Source: an uncultured Muribaculum sp. | Lineage (GTDB): Bacteria > Bacteroidota > Bacteroidia > Bacteroidales > Muribaculaceae | Direction: 5' to 3' | NCBI RefSeq assembly: GCF_910583865.1 | Contig: NZ_CAJTYX010000006.1 | Coordinates: forward strand, 23,852 to 87,851 | Length of the DNA: 64,000 nt | In this document: positions 1 to 9,381 of the stretch, in pieces | Layout of the letters: each line of letters starts with the position of its first letter | Numbering within the stretch: the first letter of the stretch is position 1 | Notes under the pieces: generated by a model | Database searches by the model: none | Told to the model about the DNA's origin: nothing | What the model saw: only the letters and a program-made list of their open reading frames with translations | Made by a program: the position numbers and the translations under genes

Positions 1-75
1 AGCGCATTATTTGCCAACTTTTATCCCAGTTTAATAACTTTTCAGTATGTTTTCCGATAAAATCCACAAATAAGG

Positions 76-1548
76 CTATCGGCTCAGCCTGGAACGTATG
101 CCGCGGAACGAAGTTACCAAAGTGACGGCAAGGAGCACAGCTGTCACTACAGAGCCAATCCGGATGTCGGAAATAAGCGTTGCAAGAAAAGAGAGGAGTA
201 CAGGTACGAATAATATTATCATGAGCCTTAAAGTAGGTCCGTCGATACGATAGCCGTAAGCGCGCCTGTTGACCACATAGTAGGCCGCCACATCCACCGC
301 ATGCACCACAACCATGGCCACACCGAGTCCTACAAGCCCCCACAACCAGTAGCACAGGCAGTTAACAACGAGCATCACGCTGCATCCGAACACCCCCTCC
401 AAGCAGAAATAAAGCCGCTTGTTGCCTTTGGCGAAAGCGATATAGCCGAGCGGATAGGCCATCGCGCGCAAGAAAAGCCCAAGAGCCATCCATCTCACCA
501 ACGGCACTACCCCCATAAAGGCTTCCGATGTCAGCACCCTTATCAGCACCGGGGCGGTAAGCATGAGGATTATGGCAAGAGGAGCCACGATCAGCCCGAC
601 AAGCTCATACTGGCGGTTGACGATGACGGTCATGCGCCGGTTATCGGAAATAGCCGCCGACAGACGCGGGAAATAATCGAGCGACATAGCCGTAAAGACC
701 ACTCCCACATATTGTCCGGCAATGCTGTTTGCCGCCTGGAAAAGGCCGACGTCGGCCACTCCACCGATCGAACGCACCCACATGTTGACGAGATAACCGG
801 TCAAGGTTGTGAGCACTGTCCCGGCCATCAGCACAAGCCCCAGCGCCAGAAGGCGGCGCGTCAAGGCCTTGCGCACGTCGCGGGCCACATCAACGCGGGG
901 AGAATGATGCGTCTTGCCCATGTTGTAGCGGAAGAAAGCCCACGTGACCACCGACATTAGTATCATGGCGGGGACGATACCGCCGTAGCCGAAAAACCAG
1001 TATAACGGCACTCCTCCGACAAGGGCGGTGAGCGCACCAACGAGCGACGCCTTCGACAGCCGCTTCACCTCATGCAACCCTTGAAGAAGCGACATCTCGC
1101 CGTCGGCCATGACGGAAAAGAGCATCATCACCGACAGGGCGACGAAGCTCCATGTATAGAGGTCGTTATCGAAAGTCAGCCGGCTGAGAAGCATCGAGCA
1201 GGCGCCACACAGGAGCATGGCAAGGAGCGCCGTCCAACGCACCACCCGACGGGCCACAGCCACGACAGAATCCGTGTCGAGGGCAGATGCGTCGCCATCC
1301 CTGGTAGCAGCGACTTCGCGCACTATCGACATAGGCAGCCCGCATGAGGCAGCCTGCTTGAGTGTGTTGGTCGATGACACGAGCAATTGCGATATGCCCA
1401 TCCCCTCAGGACCGAGAAGCAACGCCACACACTTGCCTCTCACCACATTTATGGCAATCTGCAGCACCTGGACTCCACCAAATGCCGACATGCCACGCAT
1501 AATGCTCCGGTAACTGTTCTCCTTGACGATAGTTGATTCGTTAGCCAT
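76..1548 (-). CDS. Polysaccharide (O-antigen/lipid-linked oligosaccharide) flippase, MATE/Wzx-like
   Basis: Integral membrane protein of about 490 residues with some 12 to 14 hydrophobic segments, consistent with the polysaccharide transporter branch of the MVF superfamily, which moves lipid-linked glycans across the inner membrane. The N-terminal stretch (SYRSIMRGMSAFGGVQVLQ) and the GPEGMGISQLL segment resemble Wzx-type flippases. The frame is open to a GTG at 1590, but the ATG at 1548 (MANESTIVKE) is preferred because the longer start would sit almost on the stop of the upstream gene. It is the last gene of a minus-strand run with dut, TPR, DUF4292 and EnvC-like genes. The substrate cannot be read from the sequence. 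Confidence 0.85.
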   Translation of the reverse strand: MANESTIVKENSYRSIMRGMSAFGGVQVLQIAINVVRGKCVALLLGPEGMGISQLLVSSTNTLKQAASCGLPMSIVREVAATRDGDASALDTDSVVAVARRVVRWTALLAMLLCGACSMLLSRLTFDNDLYTWSFVALSVMMLFSVMADGEMSLLQGLHEVKRLSKASLVGALTALVGGVPLYWFFGYGGIVPAMILMSVVTWAFFRYNMGKTHHSPRVDVARDVRKALTRRLLALGLVLMAGTVLTTLTGYLVNMWVRSIGGVADVGLFQAANSIAGQYVGVVFTAMSLDYFPRLSAAISDNRRMTVIVNRQYELVGLIVAPLAIILMLTAPVLIRVLTSEAFMGVVPLVRWMALGLFLRAMAYPLGYIAFAKGNKRLYFCLEGVFGCSVMLVVNCLCYWLWGLVGLGVAMVVVHAVDVAAYYVVNRRAYGYRIDGPTLRLMIILFVPVLLSFLATLISDIRIGSVVTAVLLAVTLVTSFRGIRSRLSR

Positions 1549-1593
1549 CCTTCCCTCGGTTGCTACATAAAGGAAACGGCGTAAACACACATA

Positions 1594-2970
1594 TTATTTT
1601 ACCCACAGCGAAGGGTTGAGCTTCTCTTTCTCCCGGCGCAGTTCGAAATGGAGCACCGCCCTACCCTCATCGTCAGGGTCGGCAAACACTTTCCCTATGG
1701 TCTGCCCCTGCTTAAGCTCCTGCCCGTTGCGCACTGTTATGTCGGTAAGGCCGGCATAGATGGTGAGATAACGGCCATGACGCACCATCACGATAGTATT
1801 GTAGCCGGGCTGGCGGAAAATCGCGGAAACCTTTCCGGCAAATACGGCACGTGCCGTGGCTCCGGCGCTTACCTCGATGTCGATGCCCGCATTTTCAGTG
1901 ACTACATGTGGCAGTTCGGGATGCTGCCTGCGACCGAACGGGCGCACCACGCGATAACGTCCGCTCACAGGGAAAAGCAACCTCCCTTTGTTGCTTTCAA
2001 ACGAGCCGGTGAGCGCGCGCGTCTCGTCGGCGGTGGCGTAGGTGCGCTGCTGCCTGTCGGGAGTCTTGGATGGTGCGGAAGGTGTGGCTTTGCCTGCATC
2101 CTTCCCTTTCTTGTCACCTTTCGGAGCCGGCGAGGATGATTCTTTCTTCTGCTTTTCGAGGGCAAGCTTACGCCTTCGTTCCTCCTCGCGGCGCTGTTCT
2201 TCTTCCTGACGGCGCTGTTCCTCTGCAATCAGACGGTCAAGTTCGGCATCGAGCGCCCGAGCCTTGGCTTCCTTTTCTTTAAGCACCTGCCGGAGCGAAG
2301 TACTTTCTTTCTTCAGTTGGTCGACAATCCGAGCGGTCTGTTCCTGCGACGCTTTAAGATCACGGCGAGCCGCGGCGAGCTGCGAGAGCGATGCCGCCTT
2401 CTCGGCATGCATAGCCGAGAGATGCTCTTTCTGCCGACGCAATGTGTCGGCACGCCCGGCAATTTCCTGACTGCGACGCTCGCGCCACGCCGACACCTCC
2501 TTGAGGTAACGCATGCGCCTGTAGCCCTGCGATACGGTCTCGGCGGAAAATATGAATGCCAAAGCCGACGTTGTCCCGCGCTGATGCTCATGGATGCGCC
2601 TCACCATCCGCCCGTAGCTCTCGCGCATCTGCCCGAGTTTTTTCTCAAGGGCATCTACGGAATCGGTCAGTGCACGGATACGACTGTCGATGCTGTCGAC
2701 CTGGGCAGAAATGCGCTCGATCGAACGGGCGTTGACCGCCATGTCGGCATCAAGGGACTCAAGACGGCTTAACGAACGGGCTGTATTGCGCTTGTTCGAC
2801 TCAATCTGCTCGGCAGTCTGCCTTATGGCGTTGCGCGTGTCACGCTGCTCCTTCTTGACAGTCTCTATGCCACGCTGCTTCTGGCGTGAACGACGCCTTG
2901 CGGCATCGGCATCCTGAGCCGAAACCGCGATTATCACAGCCGTGAGAAGTAGTATGGCAATGTGTCGCAT
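1594..2970 (-). CDS. EnvC/NlpD-like murein hydrolase activator (coiled coil plus LytM/M23 domain)
   Basis: Secreted protein of 458 residues. A signal peptide (residues 1 to about 23) is followed by a long coiled coil (about 30 to 250) rich in K, E, R and Q, a low-complexity basic linker with SSPAPKGDKK, and a C-terminal LytM/M23 domain from about residue 330. The final domain carries GAGIDIEVSAG-like and VLHFELRREKEKLNP features; the first zinc-ligand position (normally HxGxD) reads NAGID, so the metal site looks incomplete, as in EnvC, which activates amidases rather than cutting peptidoglycan. A candidate partner, an AmiC-type amidase, is encoded at 9382-10539. Gene spacing (7 bp) suggests co-transcription with the DUF4292 gene. 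Confidence 0.88.
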   Translation of the reverse strand: MRHIAILLLTAVIIAVSAQDADAARRRSRQKQRGIETVKKEQRDTRNAIRQTAEQIESNKRNTARSLSRLESLDADMAVNARSIERISAQVDSIDSRIRALTDSVDALEKKLGQMRESYGRMVRRIHEHQRGTTSALAFIFSAETVSQGYRRMRYLKEVSAWRERRSQEIAGRADTLRRQKEHLSAMHAEKAASLSQLAAARRDLKASQEQTARIVDQLKKESTSLRQVLKEKEAKARALDAELDRLIAEEQRRQEEEQRREEERRRKLALEKQKKESSSPAPKGDKKGKDAGKATPSAPSKTPDRQQRTYATADETRALTGSFESNKGRLLFPVSGRYRVVRPFGRRQHPELPHVVTENAGIDIEVSAGATARAVFAGKVSAIFRQPGYNTIVMVRHGRYLTIYAGLTDITVRNGQELKQGQTIGKVFADPDDEGRAVLHFELRREKEKLNPSLWVK

Positions 2971-2977
2971 GTGCTGA

Positions 2978-3829
2978 CTACATATCCTTTATTATTTTCA
3001 TGAGTTGCGACGACGTGACACGACGCAACCCCTCGGTGACGGGAGGATCAACGGAAATAGCCTCGTTCCATCTGGCGCTCTTCCACCGCCACGCCACTGA
3101 AGCCGCATAATCGGCACGAGGGGTAGACACCGACAAATCCACATTGTCCATGACGTTGCCGGCCGGAGTGAGCGGCTGCGGCCCGGAGTAGGATGCTGTG
3201 AATGTCACGTCATGCTCCTCGGCCACGACGCCAAGGGCAGTGACCACAGCCGGGAGATCGAGCACGAAGCCATAGTCGGCCAGCGGCTGTGACGCCCTCG
3301 GCAAAAGCCTCACGGAGCCGGACGAAGTGTCGAGAAACATAGTCGTCGAATCTGCCAACGCAAGGGTGGAGCCGCCGGGTATGAACGGACGCCCGATAAG
3401 CAGATCCTGCAGGTTCTCCAGGTTGACGGGCAATCCCGAAGTAATCTTAGTGAGGCTCTCGGAAAGATATACCTTCTTGGGTCTCGACGCGGCAACCAAT
3501 GAATCGGGAGTGATCCACACACGTGCCACCTCGAATCCGAGCATGCGGAAACTAAGGTCGATACATCTGCCGCGCACCATACGGGCACGGGCGCCCACAG
3601 AAAGATTCTTAGGCGTGGTAAGACGCAACGTCACCGGCACACTTACATCAGTCCATTCACGATAGTTTGCGGCGACAGTCTCCAAAGAATAAGGCAGCGA
3701 GGATTGCACGACGCCCGCTGAAGGATAGTCGCCCGAAGAGGCGACTCCCCGTGATGATTTACACCCGGGAAGCAAAGAGCCGGAGAGTATCACCACTCCC
3801 ACGAGTGCCATGTATGATAACCTGTTCAT
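2978..3829 (-). CDS. DUF4292 lipoprotein
   Basis: Predicted lipoprotein of 283 residues. The N-terminus has a hydrophobic stretch ending in a lipobox (LLPGC, Cys about residue 23), so export and lipid anchoring are expected. The body matches the DUF4292 pattern of Bacteroidota (variable beta-rich sequence, RMVRGRCIDLSFRMLGFEVARV near residues 83 to 105), a family that resembles LolB-type lipoprotein carriers in fold but has no demonstrated function that I know of. It lies between the TPR gene (43 bp upstream) and the EnvC-like gene (7 bp downstream), an order I recall as common in Bacteroidales. A role in outer-membrane lipoprotein handling is inference. Confidence 0.8.
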   Translation of the reverse strand: MNRLSYMALVGVVILSGSLLPGCKSSRGVASSGDYPSAGVVQSSLPYSLETVAANYREWTDVSVPVTLRLTTPKNLSVGARARMVRGRCIDLSFRMLGFEVARVWITPDSLVAASRPKKVYLSESLTKITSGLPVNLENLQDLLIGRPFIPGGSTLALADSTTMFLDTSSGSVRLLPRASQPLADYGFVLDLPAVVTALGVVAEEHDVTFTASYSGPQPLTPAGNVMDNVDLSVSTPRADYAASVAWRWKSARWNEAISVDPPVTEGLRRVTSSQLMKIIKDM

Positions 3830-3872
3830 TAGGAATGTGCGAATATAGTCAAAGTCTTATGTTAGTACCGTA

Positions 3873-5624
3873 TTATTCGAAGAAGAAAGTCTTGTGGCGT
3901 ACCTTACGCTTCAGAAGGTCGTTGTCAGGCGAGAGGGTTAACGCCACCTTCCATAGCTCCACGGCCTTCTCATGGTCGCCGTTCCAGAAATATATGTCGC
4001 CTGCGTGGGAATAAAGCTCCTCGGCGGGTTCCTTGGCGAGGTCGAGAGCCTTCTGGATATAGACAAGAGCCTCGGTATATTTCTTCTGGCGGAAAAGTAT
4101 CCACGCGTAAGTGTCGAGCGAGTTTATGTCGTCCGGACGCTCCTGTATAGTGCGGTAGCTCATGCGCTCGGCACGCTCAAGATCGCGGTTTTCTACAGCA
4201 AGGAGATAGGCATAATTGTTTAGCGCCAGAAGGTTGTCGGGGTTGATCGCCACCGCCTGCTTGTAAAGCTCCTCAGCCTGAGGCTTACGGTCGGAAGTGG
4301 AATAGAGGTCGGCTTCTGAACTCAGTACCTCGGAAACAAACTTCACGTCGCCGGAGTCGGCCAGTTCTATGGCATGCTCGAAGTCATTGAACGCATTGTC
4401 ATACTCCTTCATCTGTCCGTAGCTTACCCCGCGCAAGAAAGTGAGATTGGCGCTTTCAGGATGATAGGAAAGCGCACGTGTGCCCGCATCGACAGCGCCG
4501 GTAGGATTGTCGATCTGCATGCACAGGCTCATCAACGCACCCCATTTACGTTCGTCGGAAGGATCTATGTCAAGTGAATATCCCACCTGCTCCGCTGCCG
4601 CCGGATAGTCCTCAATGGCAAGAAGGTAGGAGTAATAGAGGTCGTGCACACTCACCTCGTGGGGATGCTGCTCCAAAAGAGAGGCAAACAATTCCTGTAT
4701 GCGCGGCTGCTGGGCCGGGTCGGAGTAAAGCTCCCGCACGTAGTTGGTCATGATCTCGAGCTTGGTGTCGAGGTCAAGGCTCTCCATCTTGAGGGCGCGG
4801 AACACCTCCCTGTCGTAGGCCACACTGTCGTCAATCGACTTATAGAAGTTGGCGCGCGAGTAATATGCCAGCCCGGAGGAGGGGTCAAGTTCGCATGCGC
4901 GGTCGTAATAGGCGAGCGCCGAATCGTTTTCAGAAAACAGAGCGAACACGTCGCCGGCAAACACGTTGTTTTCCGTGCTTGTCGGTGAGGAATCCAGAAG
5001 TGAATACACCTCGCCGATGGCGGCTACGGTGTCCTGCGTCGACAGATAGCTCCGTATCTTGCGCGATGCAAGTGGGATGCTCCTGCCCTGCGTGCGCTCT
5101 ATGCGGTTGTAAACATCAATCGTGCGTCGCATATCGGCTGAGTCGCCGGTCTGGAAAAGGGCGTCGGCCAGACGTAATGTCACCTCGGTTTTGGCCGGGT
5201 AGAGCGAGTCGAGAGTGTTCCACACTCTCAGCGACTCGTCGATGCGTCCGAGATGATCGTTGATGACACCGTAGGTATATGCAGGATAATAGTCGGACGG
5301 GGCGAGGTCGAAGTGCCTCTTCATCATACGGTAACCTTCGTCGAAGCGCGCGGAGTCGTTGCCGGCGGTCATCACCGAGTAGTAGCCGAGATAATATCCT
5401 GCGGCGTGGTCATCTGGATTCAGTTCATTGACGCGCTTCAGCAGCGCATAGTATGAGTCATCGTTGCCGAGAGCATGCTGCCTGGTAGCCTCCATGAATA
5501 TATAGTCGGCCTTGCGGCGGTCGGCATCGGAAGGCTGCTCCTTACGGGGCAGTTTACCCGCATTCATGGCGAGCACTGTCGAGGCAGCGACCAATGCGCT
5601 AAGGATTACGGCCTTTGCTTTCAT
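3873..5624 (-). CDS. Tetratricopeptide-repeat protein, exported
   Basis: Protein of about 583 residues made of tandem TPR-like helical repeats (recurring A-Y-Y-A and NPDN/DPSDER-type turns, for example YKQAVAINPDNLLALNNYAY and YIQKALDLAKEPAEELYSH). The ATG at 5624 gives a canonical signal peptide (MKAKAVILSALVAASTVLA); a start at 5699 is also open and would add 25 basic residues in front, so the start is uncertain. TPR proteins of this kind act as scaffolds for protein complexes, here probably in the periplasm or at the outer membrane. It follows dut and precedes the DUF4292 lipoprotein on the same strand. No enzymatic domain is visible. Confidence 0.85.
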   Translation of the reverse strand: MKAKAVILSALVAASTVLAMNAGKLPRKEQPSDADRRKADYIFMEATRQHALGNDDSYYALLKRVNELNPDDHAAGYYLGYYSVMTAGNDSARFDEGYRMMKRHFDLAPSDYYPAYTYGVINDHLGRIDESLRVWNTLDSLYPAKTEVTLRLADALFQTGDSADMRRTIDVYNRIERTQGRSIPLASRKIRSYLSTQDTVAAIGEVYSLLDSSPTSTENNVFAGDVFALFSENDSALAYYDRACELDPSSGLAYYSRANFYKSIDDSVAYDREVFRALKMESLDLDTKLEIMTNYVRELYSDPAQQPRIQELFASLLEQHPHEVSVHDLYYSYLLAIEDYPAAAEQVGYSLDIDPSDERKWGALMSLCMQIDNPTGAVDAGTRALSYHPESANLTFLRGVSYGQMKEYDNAFNDFEHAIELADSGDVKFVSEVLSSEADLYSTSDRKPQAEELYKQAVAINPDNLLALNNYAYLLAVENRDLERAERMSYRTIQERPDDINSLDTYAWILFRQKKYTEALVYIQKALDLAKEPAEELYSHAGDIYFWNGDHEKAVELWKVALTLSPDNDLLKRKVRHKTFFFE

Positions 5625-5750
5625 TGTGATGGCCGAAAACAGGGCCATTCCGAGAATAGCCGTCGCCTTAGCCTTATGTCGACGTGTATCTACGCGCATA
5701 TAATCTTATCTTTTTACATAGAAAATACAGCACCCCCAGACGGGAAGCCA

Positions 5751-6194
5751 TTAATTCACCCCCGTATGGCCGAACGCACCTTCGCCACGCTTGGTCTCGT
5801 CGAGTTTCTCGACCGGCTCCCAGTCGACGCGCGTATACTCCTTTATCACCATCTGGCATATGCGCTCGCCGTCGTTTACCACGAAAGGCTCATCGCTTAG
5901 GTTTATCAGTATCACACCGATTTCGCCACGATAGTCGGAATCGACGGTGCCGGGAGTATTCACCAGGGAAATTCCTTTTTTAAGAGCGAGACCCGATCGC
6001 GGACGCATCTGGCATTCATAACCGTGAGGGAGCTGGATATACAGACCAGTCGGAATCAAAGCGCGCTGCATAGGCATAAGTGTGACGGGAGCTTTCAGGG
6101 ATGCCCGCACGTCCATTCCGGCGGACGAGGGTGTTTCATATGCAGGGAGTCCGTGTCCCGACCGGTTGATTATCTTTACTTTAATGCGTTCCAT
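5751..6194 (-). CDS. dut: dUTP diphosphatase (dUTPase)
   Basis: Hydrolyses dUTP to dUMP and pyrophosphate, keeping uracil out of DNA and feeding dTMP synthesis. The 147-residue protein has the five conserved motifs of trimeric dUTPases: SAGMDVRA (about 24 to 31), RPRSGLALK (about 63 to 71), NTPGTVDSDYRGEI (about 78 to 91) with the catalytic Asp, RICQMVI (about 110), and the C-terminal RGEGAFGHTG loop that closes over the nucleotide. Length is normal. It starts the minus-strand group that continues into the TPR gene, and it lies downstream of dnaA, separated by a likely terminator. Confidence 0.97.
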   Translation of the reverse strand: MERIKVKIINRSGHGLPAYETPSSAGMDVRASLKAPVTLMPMQRALIPTGLYIQLPHGYECQMRPRSGLALKKGISLVNTPGTVDSDYRGEIGVILINLSDEPFVVNDGERICQMVIKEYTRVDWEPVEKLDETKRGEGAFGHTGVN

Positions 6195-6308
6195 AATGCG
6201 GTTGTTCAGTCAAAAACATGCGAAAATACTCAAATTCGGCGTATTTTCCATGCACTTCCTCGTTTTTTTATATAAACACTCCGCGACGCCGAATGTTGCA
6301 TATAAAGA

Positions 6309-6345
6309 AAAGACGCCCCGATTTTGATTTCGGTGCGTCATCCTT
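6309..6345 (-). terminator. Likely intrinsic terminator of dnaA
   Basis: On the minus strand a stem GACGCACCG / CGGGGCGTC (one A·G mismatch, loop AAATCAAAAT) is followed by TTTTC, 43 bp after the dnaA stop. The remainder of the 6195-6387 gap shows nothing recognisable. Confidence 0.6.
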
Positions 6346-6387
6346 TATTTTTATGTGCCATAATTTATCTTTATCGGAGGGAAGCGG

Positions 6388-7779
6388 TCATACCGGAGCG
6401 GCAGTGAGGGAGGCCTCGATCTTTTCGATGTCGACACGCAAAGTGGCTTCGAGCGAAAGACGTTCCTCGATGTTCTTCAATGCATGGAGCACAGTGGCAT
6501 GGCTACGCGAGAGGCGTGTGCCGATGGCTGTTACGGGCATCTTTACGTGGCGCTTGGCGAGGTACATCACCATCTGGCGCGCGTCGGAAATCTCACGCTT
6601 GCGGCTCTTGGTGAAAAGCTTGTCGGAGTCGATGTTGTAGTAATCGCAGACCTTCTGGGCCACCATGTCGAAGTTGACCGTCTTTTTCTGCAACTTTACG
6701 GCATTGTTCAGTACGGAGCGGGCCAGATCGATTGTAATCTCCCGGTTGAGCACCGTGGCATGGGCCAGGAGCGAGACCACTATGCCTTCAAGCTCACGAA
6801 TGCTGTCGGTGACATTGGCCGCAATGTATTCAAGCACATCAGCGGGTATGTCGAGACCGTCCTGCGACGCACGTTGGCGAAGCACTTCACGACGCAGATC
6901 GAAATCGGGACTCTCAAGCTCGCAGGTCATTCCCCACTTGAAGCGCGAGAGCAGACGCTCGTGCATATCCTTCATGTCAGAAGGCGCGCAGTCGCTTGAC
7001 ATTATTATCTGACGCTGGTTCTGGTGGAGATGGTTGAAGATATGGAAAAATGCGCTCTGCGTGCCCGGTTTGTGCATCAGATCCTGGATGTCGTCGATGA
7101 TGAGCACGTCAATCGACTGGTAGAAAGCGATAAAATCGTTGACACGACTCGGCTTGGCCATTGCTGCGGCGGTGTACTGGCTCTCGAAAAGACGGGCTGA
7201 CACATACAATACTCGCGCCTGAGGATTACGCTCCTTGATGCGGATTCCGATGGCCTGGATAAGGTGCGTCTTGCCGACACCGGTATGGCCGAAAACGAAT
7301 AGAGGATTGAACGTCTTACACTTGGGATTAGTGGCTATAGCCTCGCCGATCGAGCGGGCGATCTTGTTGGAGACGCTTCCGCAATAGTTTTCGAAAGTGT
7401 ACTTAGGATTAAGCTGCGAATCGAATTCAGGAGCAACTACTGTCTGGAATGGTGACACACCACGGGGCTGTACTGCGGCACTCGGTCGCTCAGACTGCTG
7501 CGTGACCGTGGCCTCAGGCGCTTCCTTAACGGGATTATATACATAGAAAAGCTTTACACCGGCACCATATACACGCATCAGCGTAGGAGCTATTATACGC
7601 ATGAAGCGCTCCTCGAGTTGCTCCACGAAGAATGCGGTAGGTACGCTCAGGGTGAGATTGCCGTCCTCGAATCCGAGCGACGTCACCGGGCGAAACCAAG
7701 TGTCGAATTGCTGCTGCGAGAGATTGTCGGAAAAAATCTTCAGACACTCTTCCCACAATTGTATATGGGTCTTTTCCAT
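6388..7779 (-). CDS. dnaA: Chromosomal replication initiator protein DnaA
   Basis: Binds DnaA boxes at oriC and melts the origin. The 463-residue protein shows domain I (LWEECLKIFSDNLSQQQFDTWF, about 8 to 30), a short variable linker, the AAA+ domain with Walker A GHTGVGKTH (about 163 to 171) and Walker B LIIDDIQD (about 226 to 233), the sensor region SSDCAPSDMKDMHERLLSRF, and the C-terminal domain IV helix-turn-helix with the signature SRSHATVLHALKN (about 425 to 440). Length is standard. The 646-bp gene-free region directly upstream holds four DnaA-box-like sites, so the gene is probably next to the origin and autoregulated, though no promoter was identified with confidence. Confidence 0.98.
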   Translation of the reverse strand: MEKTHIQLWEECLKIFSDNLSQQQFDTWFRPVTSLGFEDGNLTLSVPTAFFVEQLEERFMRIIAPTLMRVYGAGVKLFYVYNPVKEAPEATVTQQSERPSAAVQPRGVSPFQTVVAPEFDSQLNPKYTFENYCGSVSNKIARSIGEAIATNPKCKTFNPLFVFGHTGVGKTHLIQAIGIRIKERNPQARVLYVSARLFESQYTAAAMAKPSRVNDFIAFYQSIDVLIIDDIQDLMHKPGTQSAFFHIFNHLHQNQRQIIMSSDCAPSDMKDMHERLLSRFKWGMTCELESPDFDLRREVLRQRASQDGLDIPADVLEYIAANVTDSIRELEGIVVSLLAHATVLNREITIDLARSVLNNAVKLQKKTVNFDMVAQKVCDYYNIDSDKLFTKSRKREISDARQMVMYLAKRHVKMPVTAIGTRLSRSHATVLHALKNIEERLSLEATLRVDIEKIEASLTAAPV

Positions 7780-8100
7780 GTCAATGGTTGGTTGTAATTC
7801 TTAGAGGATAGAGGCACAGTGATTAGATCCCGTCTAAAATTCGTGCGAGAAGAAAGTTGACACATATTCATGAGGCAGGCTTGCGGATGCCGACAAAATT
7901 CCGGATTCAAGATCGTCCTGAAATCTTAATGCGATAGCAAATCTCCTTATAAAAATGTACCTGAAAGGGCCTTATCATCCACCCTTTCTACACTGCAAAT
8001 TTCATCCATATTTTTTTCAAAAACAAACAGCGTAAAATTTGGAAAAGTCGGGCGAAATACAAGTCGGGTGAATCTCAGGAGTTTATGTTTTTCGGCAAAG

Positions 8101-8320
8101 TTATCAACATTTAAATGATGATAACTATAATTAAATTTGATTATCAACAAATTACAAAGCAAAGTTATCAACATTCCAAACAGATGCAAAGACGTGGAAC
8201 TACTTAACATGGCAAAGATAGGCGTTTAAGACGTGGAACACCCGTTGCCAAAAAGTTATCAACTATTTGGAATAATTCTAAATAATTATTTCGGTATTGC
8301 ATATTATATATCAATACTGA
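8101..8320. other. Candidate replication origin (oriC): DnaA-box cluster and AT-rich region
   Basis: In the gene-free stretch 7780-8425 upstream of dnaA there are four direct copies of a DnaA-box-like 9-mer on the plus strand: TTATCAACA at 8101-8109, 8141-8149 and 8165-8173, and TTATCAACT at 8256-8264. Three are preceded by AAAG. A second direct repeat, AGACGTGGAAC, occurs at 8190-8200 and 8229-8239. The sequence 8266-8320 is very AT-rich and would suit a DNA-unwinding element. A small hairpin (CGATGC/GCATCG) lies near 8349-8372. The combination of dnaA, box cluster and AT-rich flank is typical of bacterial origins; replication activity is inferred, and strand-switch evidence from gene orientation is only partial (left side all minus, right side mixed). 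Confidence 0.65.
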
Positions 8321-8425
8321 GAGCACAGGACATACGTATAAAAAACGACGATGCATCAACATTTGACGCATCGCCGGACGGACATATTCAAAAGGTTGTT
8401 TAAAAGGAAGAGGGCCACGCCTTGA

Positions 8426-9325
8426 TCAGAATATCTTGATTGGCGGAACGTAGCGTCGCGGATTCTTCTTTAGATCCCACATGATGCTGTCAAGTCCCAT
8501 TGCGGCTCCATTTATATGATCATAAAGGGCACGATCGTTAAGAAGCAGCCCTATCGAGTTGTCAGGACGATCCATCTTGGCGGTGATGGAATTTATATTG
8601 CTCATGGTTCGGTCTATATTGTCCATGGTCGACTTCAGTGGTATCGTCTTAAGCTCCTCGGACAAGACTGCGAGATCCGACGTGATCGAATCAAGATTGT
8701 GAGCCACGCCGTCGACCGTTTTCATAGTGCCGGGCATCGTAGCCATCGTGCGGTTAAGGTACAAGGTCGTGGCCTGAAGATTGGCCGTGATAGCGTCGAG
8801 CCTCTTTATCGACTGAAGCAACGCGGAATCACCCACGAGACGATTGACCGATGTGAGTAGCGAATCCACTTTCGGGAATATCGCACCTACGGTAGGCATG
8901 ATCTCCGTAGAGACGTTCTCCATGAGAGAGGGAGCATTCCCACCTATAAGACGCTCCCCTACAGTATGGAAATCTGTGGATTTGGAAAACTCCAGGACGA
9001 CCGAAGCAGTGCCGAGCAGATCGGACGAAATCATCGCTTTCGACCCCGCAGGAACCCTCAGTTGCTTGTCGAGACTCATCTCCACAAGCACATGACCGGG
9101 ATTGTCATATTCATACGTAATATCGCGTACCTGTCCCACCTTGAAGCCATTCAAGGTGACCGGTGATGAGACGCTGAGTCCTGCCACATTGGTGTAGGAC
9201 GCGTAATAGTAGTTGGCGGCTTTGAATATGTTGATGCCTTTTAGGTAGTTGATACCGAAGAAAAGCACAAGACCGGCAATCAGTACCGAGAGTCCGATGA
9301 TAAGTTCGTGAGAGAAACGTTTCAT
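8426..9325 (-). CDS. MlaD/MCE-domain protein, lipid transport substrate-binding component
   Basis: Protein of 299 residues with one N-terminal transmembrane helix (about 7 to 26, LIIGLSVLIAGLVLFFGINYL) and an MCE/MlaD domain (about 38 to 120) with the pattern VAGLSVSSPVTLNGFKVGQV, followed by a helical region with repeated small-residue heptads (about 140 to 275). MCE proteins form hexameric rings or tunnels that carry phospholipids between membranes with an MlaE/MlaF ABC transporter. No permease or ATPase gene is nearby in this window, so the partner must be elsewhere. It lies 56 bp behind the amidase gene on the same strand and is probably co-transcribed with it. Confidence 0.87.
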   Translation of the reverse strand: MKRFSHELIIGLSVLIAGLVLFFGINYLKGINIFKAANYYYASYTNVAGLSVSSPVTLNGFKVGQVRDITYEYDNPGHVLVEMSLDKQLRVPAGSKAMISSDLLGTASVVLEFSKSTDFHTVGERLIGGNAPSLMENVSTEIMPTVGAIFPKVDSLLTSVNRLVGDSALLQSIKRLDAITANLQATTLYLNRTMATMPGTMKTVDGVAHNLDSITSDLAVLSEELKTIPLKSTMDNIDRTMSNINSITAKMDRPDNSIGLLLNDRALYDHINGAAMGLDSIMWDLKKNPRRYVPPIKIF

Positions 9326-9381
9326 TGTTTTTTACTTTTTTGCAGTATGCCGTGAAAGCACTTATTGACTATTAAACAAAT

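Noticed and set aside
7947..8210. Minus-strand frame of 87 codons in the region upstream of dnaA
   Set aside because: Overlaps the DnaA-box cluster, AT-rich biased composition, no domain, no promoter; best read as intergenic.
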